A stretch of DNA of 64,000 nt from Pseudomonadota bacterium (GTDB taxonomy: Bacteria > Pseudomonadota > Gammaproteobacteria > Burkholderiales > Burkholderiaceae_B): positions 137,611-201,610 of the forward strand of contig JAEXOO010000018.1 of the NCBI GenBank assembly GCA_023439305.1, given 5' to 3'. Position 1 is the stretch's first letter. Each line of letters starts with the position of its first letter. The notes under the pieces are model-generated. The model searched no databases. It saw nothing but the letters and a program-made list of their open reading frames with translations, and was not told the origin of the DNA. Shown in pieces: positions 1 through 8,710 of this stretch. The translations under genes and the position numbers were made by a program.

Positions 1-1562
1 GTCTTGCCCGACTCCAGCAAGGAGGCTCCCAGGCGCGGCGAAGCCACTTCCAGCACATGAAAACCCGGTTCGCGCAGCGGCACGCCGATCAACTCGAAGG
101 GGCGCTCGCCCTTGTCATCCATGCCCGGCAGTTTGAGCTGTTGTGCTTTCTGGCCCTTGAGCAGCGATTCACCGCGCAAATCCAGCATGCCGTTTTCATC
201 GATCGGACCATCAATCTTGAAATCCGGTCCCATGAGCGTGCGCAACCTATCGGCATAGACATTCCAGCCATAATCCAGCTGCTGCAGGCGTGCATACCAT
301 TCCAACACCTGTTTGTCGTCGCGCAATACCATATCGCCCACCTGACCAGCGGACACCACCATGTCTTGGGTGACCAGACTGGCTTCGACATTGCGCAGGC
401 TCAGGCCCAGGGCTGGAGGATCATCCTCGTCCGATCCTTCATGCGAGGCATGGCCAAAACGCTCCACAATACCAAAAGGCGCCACGGCGAACTTGACCAG
501 CGGCGGGTAGGTTCCGGTACGCACGCCCTGCGTCAGCAACTCGGGATTGCTCAAGCTGCGACCGGCATCATCCTTCAAGCCCGAGGGCGCCACAATCTGC
601 AATTGCGCATTCTCGGGGAACGGCCCATCGAAGCGCACGTTATAGCTCGCGCCGCGATCCTGCCAGCCCTCGTTCTCGTCGGACACCGGCTTCCATTCCT
701 GCGACCCCGATTTCAAGCGAAACTGCGACAGCTGCTCGTACGCGACGCCAGCCGTGAACTGCACATTCAGACTGCCGACCGGCGTGCAAGGCGCATCGAC
801 CCGTTCGCGCAGGCAAGACAGCGAAGCGCTGAAATCCGGACGCACAGAAAAGTCGAATGCATAACGATCGGAACTGGGTACACCCTGGCGCGAGGCGATC
901 CTGGTCAGAATACCGGGTTCCAACACGACGGACACATCGGCGCCGGCGGGAAGCGGGCGCGCGCATTGCGCAGCCTGGTAGCGGTCGTCCACTTGGTCCA
1001 CATAGAACTCGGACTTGATCAAGGGGTCGCGCTGAGTGGCGTCCATGACTTTCAGAGGGATGCGCTCGCCTATCCCCTGCACCCGGCAGTAGCCATGCTG
1101 AGTCAAGGATGCTGCATCCACCGGCGCCGTGAAGTCGAACAGAAAGGCCTGATCTTCGGCAATCGTGGAATAGTACGGACGATTGCTGTTCAGAACGGGG
1201 CCGCCTGAATTGAAGCGATACTGGGCAGGGCCGCTGATGGCCTCGCCCGACAGGCTTCGAAACGTCTTGGAGACGGTCGCCGTGCAATTGAGACCCGGGC
1301 CGGGCCGTTCCGTGAATTCATAGATCCATCGGCGCGCATCCAGCCAGCGGCCCTGGCCGGCGACGGATGGATCATCACACTGGATCTGCACGGGCGGCGG
1401 CAACTGGGAATCGCCGAAGCGCACCACCGGACTGGCAAAGGTGACTTTCACATCACGCAGCTCGCTGGTGGCCCCTTTGGGCGAAAAGCTGCTGATGGTT
1501 GCGGCCTGGACGCAAGTGGCGCCGGCCAAAAGCGTCAAACCAAGCAAAGCGTGGCGCTTCAT
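1..1562 (-). CDS. Bacterial alpha-2-macroglobulin family protein, N-terminal part (runs off the window)
   Basis: The minus-strand frame is open from an ATG at 1562 to the window edge, giving about 520 residues of a gene whose 3' end lies outside. It opens with a signal peptide (MKRHALLGLTLLAGATCVQA, cleavage after residue 20) followed at once by ATISSFSPKGATSELRDVKV, typical of the first macroglobulin-like domain of bacterial A2M (YfhM/YfaS type). These large periplasmic proteins trap proteases and usually run to 1,500-2,000 residues, often beside penicillin-binding protein PbpC; that neighbour cannot be seen here. An AGGGGAAG ribosome-binding site lies just upstream of the ATG. The thioester motif would be outside the window. 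The family call rests on overall resemblance of the N-terminal domains and the secretion signal. Confidence 0.75.
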   Translation of the reverse strand, partial: MKRHALLGLTLLAGATCVQAATISSFSPKGATSELRDVKVTFASPVVRFGDSQLPPPVQIQCDDPSVAGQGRWLDARRWIYEFTERPGPGLNCTATVSKTFRSLSGEAISGPAQYRFNSGGPVLNSNRPYYSTIAEDQAFLFDFTAPVDAASLTQHGYCRVQGIGERIPLKVMDATQRDPLIKSEFYVDQVDDRYQAAQCARPLPAGADVSVVLEPGILTRIASRQGVPSSDRYAFDFSVRPDFSASLSCLRERVDAPCTPVGSLNVQFTAGVAYEQLSQFRLKSGSQEWKPVSDENEGWQDRGASYNVRFDGPFPENAQLQIVAPSGLKDDAGRSLSNPELLTQGVRTGTYPPLVKFAVAPFGIVERFGHASHEGSDEDDPPALGLSLRNVEASLVTQDMVVSAGQVGDMVLRDDKQVLEWYARLQQLDYGWNVYADRLRTLMGPDFKIDGPIDENGMLDLRGESLLKGQKAQQLKLPGMDDKGERPFELIGVPLREPGFHVLEVASPRLGASLLESGK

Positions 1563-1909
1563 CGTTCTTCCCCTGTAGTCGAACTGTTTTCGGCGCACAG
1601 TGTAGAGGAAATCAACCCGCCTGAGGCAGACAAAAAGGCGCCCAAACCTGCCCGCAGCCTTTCCTGTCGCCCCCCCTTCCCCCACGAGCCGCACGCGGCC
1701 CGGATCTGCGCTGCTTCTGGCGTCGGCAAGGCATTTGAAAGCAAAAATTTCAAATGCGTCCAAACATGCTGAAACCGGCCTGCGGCCAGGCATGACACTA
1801 CTATGAGCCTGGGCCGACGGGACGACTCCCGCCCTGGAAAATCGCCGCTGCGCCCCCATATGCTACCTTGGTCGCCTGATCCTGCGACCGACTCTTTCAG
1901 GACATGCAC
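1563..1909. other. Intergenic region without a supported gene
   Basis: This 347-base divergent spacer separates the minus-strand macroglobulin gene from the plus-strand DUF697-like gene. Short frames in it lack ribosome-binding sites and resemble nothing known. It must carry both promoters, but I could not pick convincing -35/-10 pairs. Confidence 0.5.
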
Positions 1910-2458
1910 ATGAGCCCTATGACGCTGGACAAACTGGACGACATACGCAAAGACTGCCGCAAGCTGGTCAGCCAGCGGGCTTTGCTGTCGGCCGCCGCCG
2001 CCGTGGTTCCCATTCCCGGCGTGGACGTGGGGGCCGATGTGGCTATCCTCATGAAAATCATCCCCTTGATCAACGCCCGTTTCGGCCTGTCGGCCCAGGA
2101 TGTCGACAATCTGTCGCCTGAAATGAAAAAGTTGGTTATTGTGGGCGGCGCCAGCATGGGCGTAGGCTTGGTGGGCCGGGTTCTGACCACGGACCGGGTC
2201 GTGAATATCCTGGTTCGCATGGGCGCCAAGAAATTGGCAGGCAAGTATGGCGCTAAATACGTGCCGCTGATCGGCAGCGCTATTTCATCCACCATCAGCT
2301 TTGTGGTGCTGCGCAAAGTCGGCAATCAGCACATCGAAGAATGTTATGAGGCCGCCCGCCGGCTGCTGCTGGAGCAACAACGGGACACGGCCGTGCATAC
2401 GCTGGACGGCACGGCCGACGGCCTGATACGTGAAGTTGGCAGGCCCGACGTGCGCTAG
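1910..2458 (+). CDS. Small DUF697-like membrane-associated protein
   Basis: A 182-residue protein with no signal peptide. The stretch VVPIPGVDVGADVAILMKII (about residues 36-55) and the glycine/alanine-rich hydrophobic segments VIVGGASMGVGLVGRV and YVPLIGSAISSTISFVVL resemble the DUF697 domain found in YcjF-type proteins and C-terminal to some GTPases, where it forms amphipathic or membrane helices. There is no GTPase domain here, so it is a stand-alone version. Two ATGs are possible (1904 and 1910). I chose 1910 because CAGGAC is then seven bases upstream, whereas it would be one base from 1904. It is flanked by unrelated genes and its job is unknown. Confidence 0.6.
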   Translation: MSPMTLDKLDDIRKDCRKLVSQRALLSAAAAVVPIPGVDVGADVAILMKIIPLINARFGLSAQDVDNLSPEMKKLVIVGGASMGVGLVGRVLTTDRVVNILVRMGAKKLAGKYGAKYVPLIGSAISSTISFVVLRKVGNQHIEECYEAARRLLLEQQRDTAVHTLDGTADGLIREVGRPDVR

Positions 2459-2481
2459 GCGGCGCCGGACCTGCCGTGGGC

Positions 2482-3630
2482 TCAACCCGCCGCCGGCTGG
2501 ACGGCGTCGGGGCTGCGCCCATTAAGCATGTAATCCATCAATTCACGCACGGATTTCATGGCCTTGCCGAACGGCAAGGCTTCGGAACTGCGGAAGAACA
2601 GACCGCGCTGCACGTCGCCTTGCAGGGCATAAGCCAGCTGGCGATCGATGCAGAACTGGCCGTGACGCTGAATGCCATCACGCAAGCCGCAATGAGCCAG
2701 GCAGTCAAAACCCTCTGTGCAAGCACGCTCACGCGCGACGGACTGCAGTTTGTTTTCCTTGTGCAGATAGGCATCCAGCCAAGGTGTGCGTACAGCCCGC
2801 GCCGGTAGTCCGGCCACGCTCATGAACGTAACGATGTCCTGGGGCTCGGCATCCAGCAGCACCCGCTTGAAATTCGCGTGGGCGTCGCCTTCGGAGGTCA
2901 CGGCGAACGCCGTGCCCAACTGAACACCATCCGCCCCCCACCCCATCAGCTCGCGCACCTGCTCGGGGCGGTGCACGCCGCCGGCGGCGATCAGCGGAAT
3001 GCGTTCGGCTTCCAGACCCAGCTCACGAAACAGCTGGCGGCAACCCTCCAGTACGCGCTGGAAGGCGTATTCCGGCTTGCTCAGGGATGCGTCGTCGGGC
3101 GCGCCCAGGTGACCGGCAGCGAAACGCGGATTCTCGATGACCACGGCATCGGGCAGGCGCTTGCGACGCAGCCATTTCTTGACCAGCAAGGTCACGCCGC
3201 GTACATCCGACAGGATGGGAATCAGGGCCACTTTGGGATGATCCTGGACCAGCTCGGGCAAGTCCAGCGGCAGCCCGGCGCCGACCACGACCGCATCCGC
3301 CCCGCTTTCGCAGGACTGGCGCACGTAGGCGGGATACTGGGACACGGCTTTCATGACATTGACGGCCACGGCGCCGTTTCCGCCCGAGCGTTCGCGCGCG
3401 TTGCGGATCTCACGGTCCAGAGCCTGCAGATTGGCGGCATCCACCACATCCTTGGGGACATCGCCTTGGGTGTTGTCCATGAGGTCGTCATGGTGGCGTC
3501 GCAGATCCACACTGGAAATCGTTCCCAGCCCACCCAGCGCGGCGACCGCGCCGGCCAGCCGGGACGCCGAGACGCCGACCCCCATGCCGCCCTGCACAAT
3601 GGGCAACAGCAGTTTTCCCTTGAGGGACAT
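2482..3630 (-). CDS. Nitronate monooxygenase (NPD-type flavin oxidoreductase)
   Basis: A 382-residue TIM-barrel FMN enzyme of the 2-nitropropane dioxygenase/nitronate monooxygenase family. The N-terminal LLLPIVQGGMGVGVS, the GADAVVVGAGLPLDLPEL segment and the phosphate-binding AAGGVHRPEQVRELMGWGADGVQLGTAF are the family signatures; these enzymes oxidise propionate 3-nitronate or other alkyl nitronates. The C-terminal 70 residues (from VRTPWLDAYLHK on) contain several cysteines (CTEGFDCLAHCGLRDG) and form an extension seen in the longer class. The frame is open to 3717, but I chose the ATG at 3630 because homologues start with a few residues before QGGMG. It stands alone, convergent with the DUF697-like gene. 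Confidence 0.85.
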   Translation of the reverse strand: MSLKGKLLLPIVQGGMGVGVSASRLAGAVAALGGLGTISSVDLRRHHDDLMDNTQGDVPKDVVDAANLQALDREIRNARERSGGNGAVAVNVMKAVSQYPAYVRQSCESGADAVVVGAGLPLDLPELVQDHPKVALIPILSDVRGVTLLVKKWLRRKRLPDAVVIENPRFAAGHLGAPDDASLSKPEYAFQRVLEGCRQLFRELGLEAERIPLIAAGGVHRPEQVRELMGWGADGVQLGTAFAVTSEGDAHANFKRVLLDAEPQDIVTFMSVAGLPARAVRTPWLDAYLHKENKLQSVARERACTEGFDCLAHCGLRDGIQRHGQFCIDRQLAYALQGDVQRGLFFRSSEALPFGKAMKSVRELMDYMLNGRSPDAVQPAAG

Positions 3631-3749
3631 GAGACGCAAATCCGTCTTTAGCACGATGTTATACCTTAGGTTGATACTGGAACCTGCCCGGCCACGTCGG
3701 GGCCGGGAACAGGGCAAGAGCGTGGGGTGCCCTACCGGGCGCCCCCGAT

Positions 3750-5171
3750 TCAGATAAGACGCGAGTAGCGGGCGGTCGTGGCCTGGGCCAGATATTTGTC
3801 GAACACCATGCTGAAGGCCCGGACAAACAGCCTTCCTTTGGGCTGCACGCGTATGGACTGGCTGTCCACGGCGATCAGGCCGGCTTCTTCGTAGGTCTGG
3901 AGTTCCTGGAGTTCAGTCGCAAAATAGCTGGCGAAATCAATGCCGTAGCGGGATTCCAGGCGCTCGATCTGGACAGGCACGCTGCACATGAGATTCATGA
4001 TGATTTCAGCGCGCAGCCTGTCATCCTGCTGCATGACAATGCCTCGCTCGACCGGAATGCGGCCCCGATCCAGGTCGGCGTAATAATTGCGCAGGCTGCG
4101 CACATTCTGTATGTGCATGGGACCAACATGGCCGATGGACGACACACCGAAAGACACCAGGTCACAGGACGCACGGGTGGTGTAACCCTGGAAATTGCGG
4201 TGCAGGCTGCCATCCAGCCGCGCCAGGTTCAGCTCGTCGGTCGGCAGAGCGAAGTGATCCAGGCCGATATAGACATAGCCGGCGTCCAGCAATCGCTGAG
4301 AGGACATCAGGAACAATTGCAGACGCTGCTCGGCATCGGGCAGGTCGGCTTCGCGGATCAGGCGCTGGGCTTTGAAGCGGTTGGGCAGATGGGCGTAGTT
4401 GTACAGCGCGATGCGATCGGGCCGCAGTTCCACCAACGAATCGATGGTGACGGCAAAGCTGTCCAGAGTTTGCAGGGGCAGGCCGTAGATGAGGTCGGTA
4501 TTGATGGACTGGAAGCCCGCTGCACGCCCGTCTTCGATGGCGCGGCGCACCATGTCCAGAGGCTGGATGCGGTTGACCGCTTCCTGTACGCGGGGATCGA
4601 AGTCCTGCACGCCGAAGCTGGTGCGGTTGAAACCCAGCTGCCCCAGTCCCTGCAAAGTGCCGTCGGACAAGGTGCGCGGATCGATTTCTATGCCGAGCTC
4701 GGCATCCGGCGTGAACTGAAACTGCGCCTTCAGCCTGTCCATCAGGCGAGCCAACTGCTCGTGCTCCAGGAAGGTGGGCGAGCCGCCCCCCAGGTGCAAC
4801 TGCTCGGTGCGCCGGTCGTCCCCCATGTACTGGGTGACCATGTCGATTTCGCGCAGCAGGTAGCGCAGATATTGTTCGCTCTTGCTGCGATCCTGGGTGA
4901 TGACCTTATTGCAGGCGCAAAAATAGCAGAGCGATTGGCAGAACGGAATATGCAGATAGACCGAGAGCGGCGGATTGCTGCTGCTGAGCGCGCGCCGAGA
5001 CAGCTCATGAATATAGGGCTGGGCCGGAAAATCCTGGAAAAAGCGGTCCGCTGTGGGATAGGAGGTGTAGCGTGGTCCGGTCCGGTCGAAGCGCCGGATC
5101 AGGGCTTCGGAAATTTCGATGTCGGCATTGCCGAGGGACGTGGCGTCGGGTTCATCCAAAATACTGGGCAT
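3750..5171 (-). CDS. hemN: Oxygen-independent coproporphyrinogen III oxidase
   Basis: A 473-residue radical-SAM enzyme that decarboxylates coproporphyrinogen III to protoporphyrinogen IX without oxygen. The radical-SAM motif is in YLHIPFCQSLCYFCACNK (cysteines spaced C-x3-C-x2-C-x-C), preceded by RYTSYPTADRF, the classic HemN N-terminus; GGGSPTFL and GIEIDPR follow. Length is normal for HemN. The frame extends to 5366 but the ATG at 5171 has GGAGAA nine bases upstream and gives the conserved start. An FNR/Anr-type site lies 73 bases upstream (5244-5257), in line with anaerobic induction and with the heme d1 genes found later in the window. Confidence 0.95.
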   Translation of the reverse strand: MPSILDEPDATSLGNADIEISEALIRRFDRTGPRYTSYPTADRFFQDFPAQPYIHELSRRALSSSNPPLSVYLHIPFCQSLCYFCACNKVITQDRSKSEQYLRYLLREIDMVTQYMGDDRRTEQLHLGGGSPTFLEHEQLARLMDRLKAQFQFTPDAELGIEIDPRTLSDGTLQGLGQLGFNRTSFGVQDFDPRVQEAVNRIQPLDMVRRAIEDGRAAGFQSINTDLIYGLPLQTLDSFAVTIDSLVELRPDRIALYNYAHLPNRFKAQRLIREADLPDAEQRLQLFLMSSQRLLDAGYVYIGLDHFALPTDELNLARLDGSLHRNFQGYTTRASCDLVSFGVSSIGHVGPMHIQNVRSLRNYYADLDRGRIPVERGIVMQQDDRLRAEIIMNLMCSVPVQIERLESRYGIDFASYFATELQELQTYEEAGLIAVDSQSIRVQPKGRLFVRAFSMVFDKYLAQATTARYSRLI

Positions 5172-5243
5172 GGCGGGTTCTCCAGCGAAAGGCCTTTTCT
5201 TCTTTGTAAGATGCCATTGTGAGAGAAAACCGGGACAAGCCAA

Positions 5244-5257
5244 TTGACCTGCATCAA
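5244..5257 (-). promoter_or_regulatory. FNR/Anr/Dnr box upstream of hemN
   Basis: TTGAC-CTGC-ATCAA matches the FNR consensus TTGAT-N4-ATCAA at 9 of 10 defined bases with the exact spacing. It lies between hemN and the divergent mrp operon, 73 bases before the hemN ATG, suiting a class II activation site. hemN is a well-known Anr/FNR target. Confidence 0.75.
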
Positions 5258-5367
5258 GACCGCAAGAAGTAAAAAAAGCCGCCGCGCGCCCCCGCTCAAG
5301 AATCTGCCCGAGCTCGTCCGAGGCCGTTCCAGCAGTAAAAAAAATGATATTTTTAGCTGACAACACG

Positions 5368-5395
5368 CTGACATTAGCGTCATATATCGTATCAT
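5368..5395 (+). promoter_or_regulatory. Possible sigma-70 promoter of the mrp operon
   Basis: CTGACA (5368-5373) and TATCAT (5390-5395) are separated by 16 bases and point toward mrpA, 41 bases upstream of its start. The surrounding stretch is AT-rich compared with its neighbours. Confidence 0.35.
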
Positions 5396-5435
5396 TAAGC
5401 GCTAACCCGCCTAAATTACCGCCCGTTGGAGCCTG

Positions 5436-8363
5436 ATGTATCTGCTCGTGATCCTAGCGCTGCCCTTTGTCGGCAGCTTGCTATCTTCCCTGCTGCCCGC
5501 AAACGCGCGCAAACTTCAGGCCTCCCTGGCCGGCGCTGTTGCAGTTTCCTGTGCCCTGCTCACTCTTTATGCCTATCCGGACGTCGCCCGGGGTGAAGTC
5601 CTCGAGTCCTCTCGGGCCTGGATTCCGGCGCACGGCCTGACCTTCAAGTTGCGCATGGACGGCTATGCGTGGCTGTTCAGCTTCATCATCACCGCCATGG
5701 GCGCGCTGATCGCCCTGTACGCTCATTACTACCTGTCTGCACAGGATCCCGTTCGCCGTTTCTTCGCCTTTCTGCAAGCCTTCATGGGCTCCATGCTGGG
5801 CGTGGTGCTGTCGGGCAATCTGATCCAGCTCGTGGTGTTCTGGGAACTGACCAGCATCTCCTCCTTCATGCTGATCGCGTACTGGTATCACCGCATGGAC
5901 GCGCGCCGCGGCGCGCGCATGTCGCTGATCATCACGGGCACGGGCGGATTCTGCCTGCTGGCCGGCGTACTGATGCTGGGCCAGGCGGCCGGCAGCTACG
6001 ATCTGGGCGTCGTGCTCGAATCGGGCGAGCAGATCCGCAATCACCCCTGGTACACGGGCATGCTGATCCTGATCGCGCTGGGAGCGCTCAGCAAAAGCGC
6101 CCAATTCCCCTTCCATATTTGGCTGCCCCACGCCATGGCAGCCCCCACGCCGGTGTCCGCCTATCTGCATTCGGCCACCATGGTCAAGGCCGGCGTGTTT
6201 CTGCTGGCGCGCCTGTGGCCCGTACTGGCCGGCACTACCGAATGGGCCGTCATCATCGGCGGCGCCGGGCTATGTTCCCTGGTGCTGGGCGCCTACGTGG
6301 CCATGTTCCAGCGCGACATGAAAGGCGTGCTGGCCTATTCCACCATCAGCCACCTGGGCCTGATCACCTTGCTGCTGGGCCTGAACAGTCCGCTGGCCCT
6401 GGTGGCCGCGCTGTTCCACATGATGAACCACGCCACCTTCAAGGCCTCGCTCTTCATGGCCGCAGGGATTGTTGACCACGAAACCGGCACGCGGAACCTG
6501 AACCGGCTCTCCGGCCTGCGCCACGCCATGCCGCTGACCGCGACACTGGCCACGGTGGCGGCCGCTTCCATGGCCGGGGTGCCGCTGCTCAATGGCTTCA
6601 TCTCCAAAGAGATGTTCTTTGCCGAAACCATCCTGGCGGGCAATGGCAATACCTGGGAATACCTGCTGCCGGCCACCGCCGTGGTGGCCGGCTCGTTCAG
6701 CGTCGCCTACTCCCTGCGCTTCATCGCCCAGGTTTTTTTCGGCCCTGTCGCCACGGATCTGCCGCGCCAGCCGCATGAGCCGCCACGCCAGATGCTGATC
6801 CCCAGCGCCATTCTGGTCATGACCTGCCTGCTGGTGGGCATCATCCCGGGCCTGACCTTCGGCCCCTTCCTGCATACCGCCGCCAACGCCATCCTGGGCG
6901 CGGAGACGCCCGAATACGATCTGGCCCTGTGGCACGGCGTCAATCTGCCCCTGATCATGAGCCTGGTCGCCACCCTGGCCGGCATTGTCCTGGTGCTGCT
7001 CATCAACCGCTTCTATCGCAACCGCCAGGGTCGCACCCCGCTGCTCACCCGGGCCGACGGCCGCCGCTTGTTCGAACTGACCATGGAATATCTGGAAGTG
7101 GCGGCGAATTGGGCCGTGGGCAAACTGTATTCCCCGCGCCTGCAACGCCAGATCCTGCTGATCGTGGTGGTGACCCTGTGCGTGGCCGCCCTGCCCCTGA
7201 CCCGCGGCGAATGGATCAAGTCGGTGCGTTTCACTCCCTTGGATCCCTTTTTCGCCGTGATGTGGGCGGTCGGCATAGCCTGCGCGGTGGGCGCCGCGCG
7301 GCAGGCCAAGTTCCACCGTCCGGCCTCTCTGCTGCTGGCCGGCGGCGCCGGCCTGGTCACCAGTCTGACCTACGCCTGGCTGTCGGCGCCGGATCTGGCC
7401 CTGACCCAATTGGCAGTGGAAGTCGTCACCATCGTGTTGATTCTGCTCGGGCTGCGCTGGCTGCCGCAACGTGTCAGCGACATGCCCGGCGGCGAGGAAA
7501 ACTCCGGTCGCGCTCTGCTGCGCCGCGGCCGCGACCTGTCCATCGCCGTCCTGGCCGGCGGCGGCATCGCGGCGCTGGCCTACGCGGTCATGACGCGTCC
7601 ACACCCCAGCGGCATCTCGCCCTTCTTCGTCGAAAAATCCCTGCCGCTGGGCGGGGGCGCAAACGTCGTGAACGTTATTCTGGTCGACTTCCGCGGTTTC
7701 GATACCTTCGGGGAGATCACGGTGCTGGGCATCGTCGCCATCACCGTGTTTGCGCTGCTGCGCCGCTTCCGCCCGCCGGTGGAAGCCATCGCCATGCCGC
7801 TGGTGCGCCGCCAGAATGTACGTGACACGCACGAAGCCGTTTTCGTCGAACCCGATCCCGAGGCGCTGCTGCCCGAGGGCATCATGCGCATTCCCGCGGT
7901 CTTGATGCGCCTGCTGCTGCCAATCGCCACGCTGGTCTCCCTGTACTTTCTGCTGCGCGGCCACAACCAGCCGGGCGGCGGCTTCGTGGCGGGGCTGATC
8001 ATGGCCACGGCCATCATTTTGCAGTACATCGTCAACGGCGTGGTCTGGATGGAATCGCGGCCGCTGATCCAGCCCCAGACCTGGATTTCCATCGGTCTGC
8101 TGACGGCCGGCTTTGCCGCCATGATGGTGTGGTGGTTCAACAAGCCTTTCCTGTCGGCCCAGAGCTGGGATCTGCACCTGCCCCTGATCGGCGAGGTGCA
8201 CACCTCCAGCGCCCTGATCTTCGACATCGGCGTCTTCATGCTGGTCATTGGCTCCACCATTCTGATGTTGGTCGCCCTGGCCCACCAGTCGCTGCGTTTC
8301 TATCGCAAGCTGCCGGCGTCACGTCCGGCCTCCTCCGACTCCAGCGCGACGGAGCAAAACTAA
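5436..8363 (+). CDS. mrpA: Mrp Na+/H+ antiporter subunit A with fused subunit B domain
   Basis: A 975-residue polytopic membrane protein, the large subunit of the multisubunit Na+(K+)/H+ antiporter and homologous to NuoL of complex I. The segment LPHAMAAPTPVSAYLHSATM and the following lysine (MVKAGVF) are the NuoL/MrpA proton-channel signature, with FWELTSISSFML earlier. The last 150 residues (around LRGHNQPGGGFVAGLIMATA, near residue 842) are the MrpB domain, so A and B are fused, the usual state in Proteobacteria. The stop codon overlaps the start of mrpC (TAATG). First gene of a six-gene operon with translational coupling throughout. Confidence 0.95.
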   Translation: MYLLVILALPFVGSLLSSLLPANARKLQASLAGAVAVSCALLTLYAYPDVARGEVLESSRAWIPAHGLTFKLRMDGYAWLFSFIITAMGALIALYAHYYLSAQDPVRRFFAFLQAFMGSMLGVVLSGNLIQLVVFWELTSISSFMLIAYWYHRMDARRGARMSLIITGTGGFCLLAGVLMLGQAAGSYDLGVVLESGEQIRNHPWYTGMLILIALGALSKSAQFPFHIWLPHAMAAPTPVSAYLHSATMVKAGVFLLARLWPVLAGTTEWAVIIGGAGLCSLVLGAYVAMFQRDMKGVLAYSTISHLGLITLLLGLNSPLALVAALFHMMNHATFKASLFMAAGIVDHETGTRNLNRLSGLRHAMPLTATLATVAAASMAGVPLLNGFISKEMFFAETILAGNGNTWEYLLPATAVVAGSFSVAYSLRFIAQVFFGPVATDLPRQPHEPPRQMLIPSAILVMTCLLVGIIPGLTFGPFLHTAANAILGAETPEYDLALWHGVNLPLIMSLVATLAGIVLVLLINRFYRNRQGRTPLLTRADGRRLFELTMEYLEVAANWAVGKLYSPRLQRQILLIVVVTLCVAALPLTRGEWIKSVRFTPLDPFFAVMWAVGIACAVGAARQAKFHRPASLLLAGGAGLVTSLTYAWLSAPDLALTQLAVEVVTIVLILLGLRWLPQRVSDMPGGEENSGRALLRRGRDLSIAVLAGGGIAALAYAVMTRPHPSGISPFFVEKSLPLGGGANVVNVILVDFRGFDTFGEITVLGIVAITVFALLRRFRPPVEAIAMPLVRRQNVRDTHEAVFVEPDPEALLPEGIMRIPAVLMRLLLPIATLVSLYFLLRGHNQPGGGFVAGLIMATAIILQYIVNGVVWMESRPLIQPQTWISIGLLTAGFAAMMVWWFNKPFLSAQSWDLHLPLIGEVHTSSALIFDIGVFMLVIGSTILMLVALAHQSLRFYRKLPASRPASSDSSATEQN

Positions 8364-8710
8364 TGGAAATCGTTCTCTCTATCGCCATCGGCGTGCTGGC
8401 CGGCTCCGGCGTCTGGCTGCTGCTACGCCCCCGTACCTTCCAGGTCATCATGGGCCTGGCCCTGGTGTCCTACGCGGTCAATCTGTTCATTTTCAGCATG
8501 GGTCGGCTCAAGATCAGCGCCGCACCCGTCATCAATGCCGAATGGGGCGACATTGCTTCCAACTACGCCGATCCGCTGCCCCAGGCCCTGGTGCTGACCG
8601 CCATCGTGATCGGCTTTGCCACCACGGCCCTGTTTCTGGTGGTGCTGCTGGCCAGCCGCGGCCTGACAGGCACCGACCACGTTGACGGTCGCGAGGAAGA
8701 CGACCTGTGA
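8363..8710 (+). CDS. mrpC: Mrp antiporter subunit C
   Basis: A 115-residue membrane protein homologous to NuoK, with three hydrophobic helices and the motif SYAVNLFIFSMG. It contributes to the proton path of the Mrp complex. The ATG at 8363 overlaps the mrpA stop by one base, and homologues begin at this position (MEIVLSIAIGVLAGSGVWLL). The stop overlaps the GTG start of mrpD. Confidence 0.93.
   Translation: MEIVLSIAIGVLAGSGVWLLLRPRTFQVIMGLALVSYAVNLFIFSMGRLKISAAPVINAEWGDIASNYADPLPQALVLTAIVIGFATTALFLVVLLASRGLTGTDHVDGREEDDL

Noticed and set aside
57..1208. Long plus-strand frame of 383 codons
   Set aside because: It lies opposite the macroglobulin gene, which has a signal peptide, ribosome site and typical domain sequence. 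The plus frame has no ribosome site and a composition typical of an antisense shadow.
6270..8285. Minus-strand frame of 671 codons opposite mrpA
   Set aside because: Gln/Gly/His-rich shadow of a GC-rich membrane-protein gene; MrpA is unmistakable on plus.
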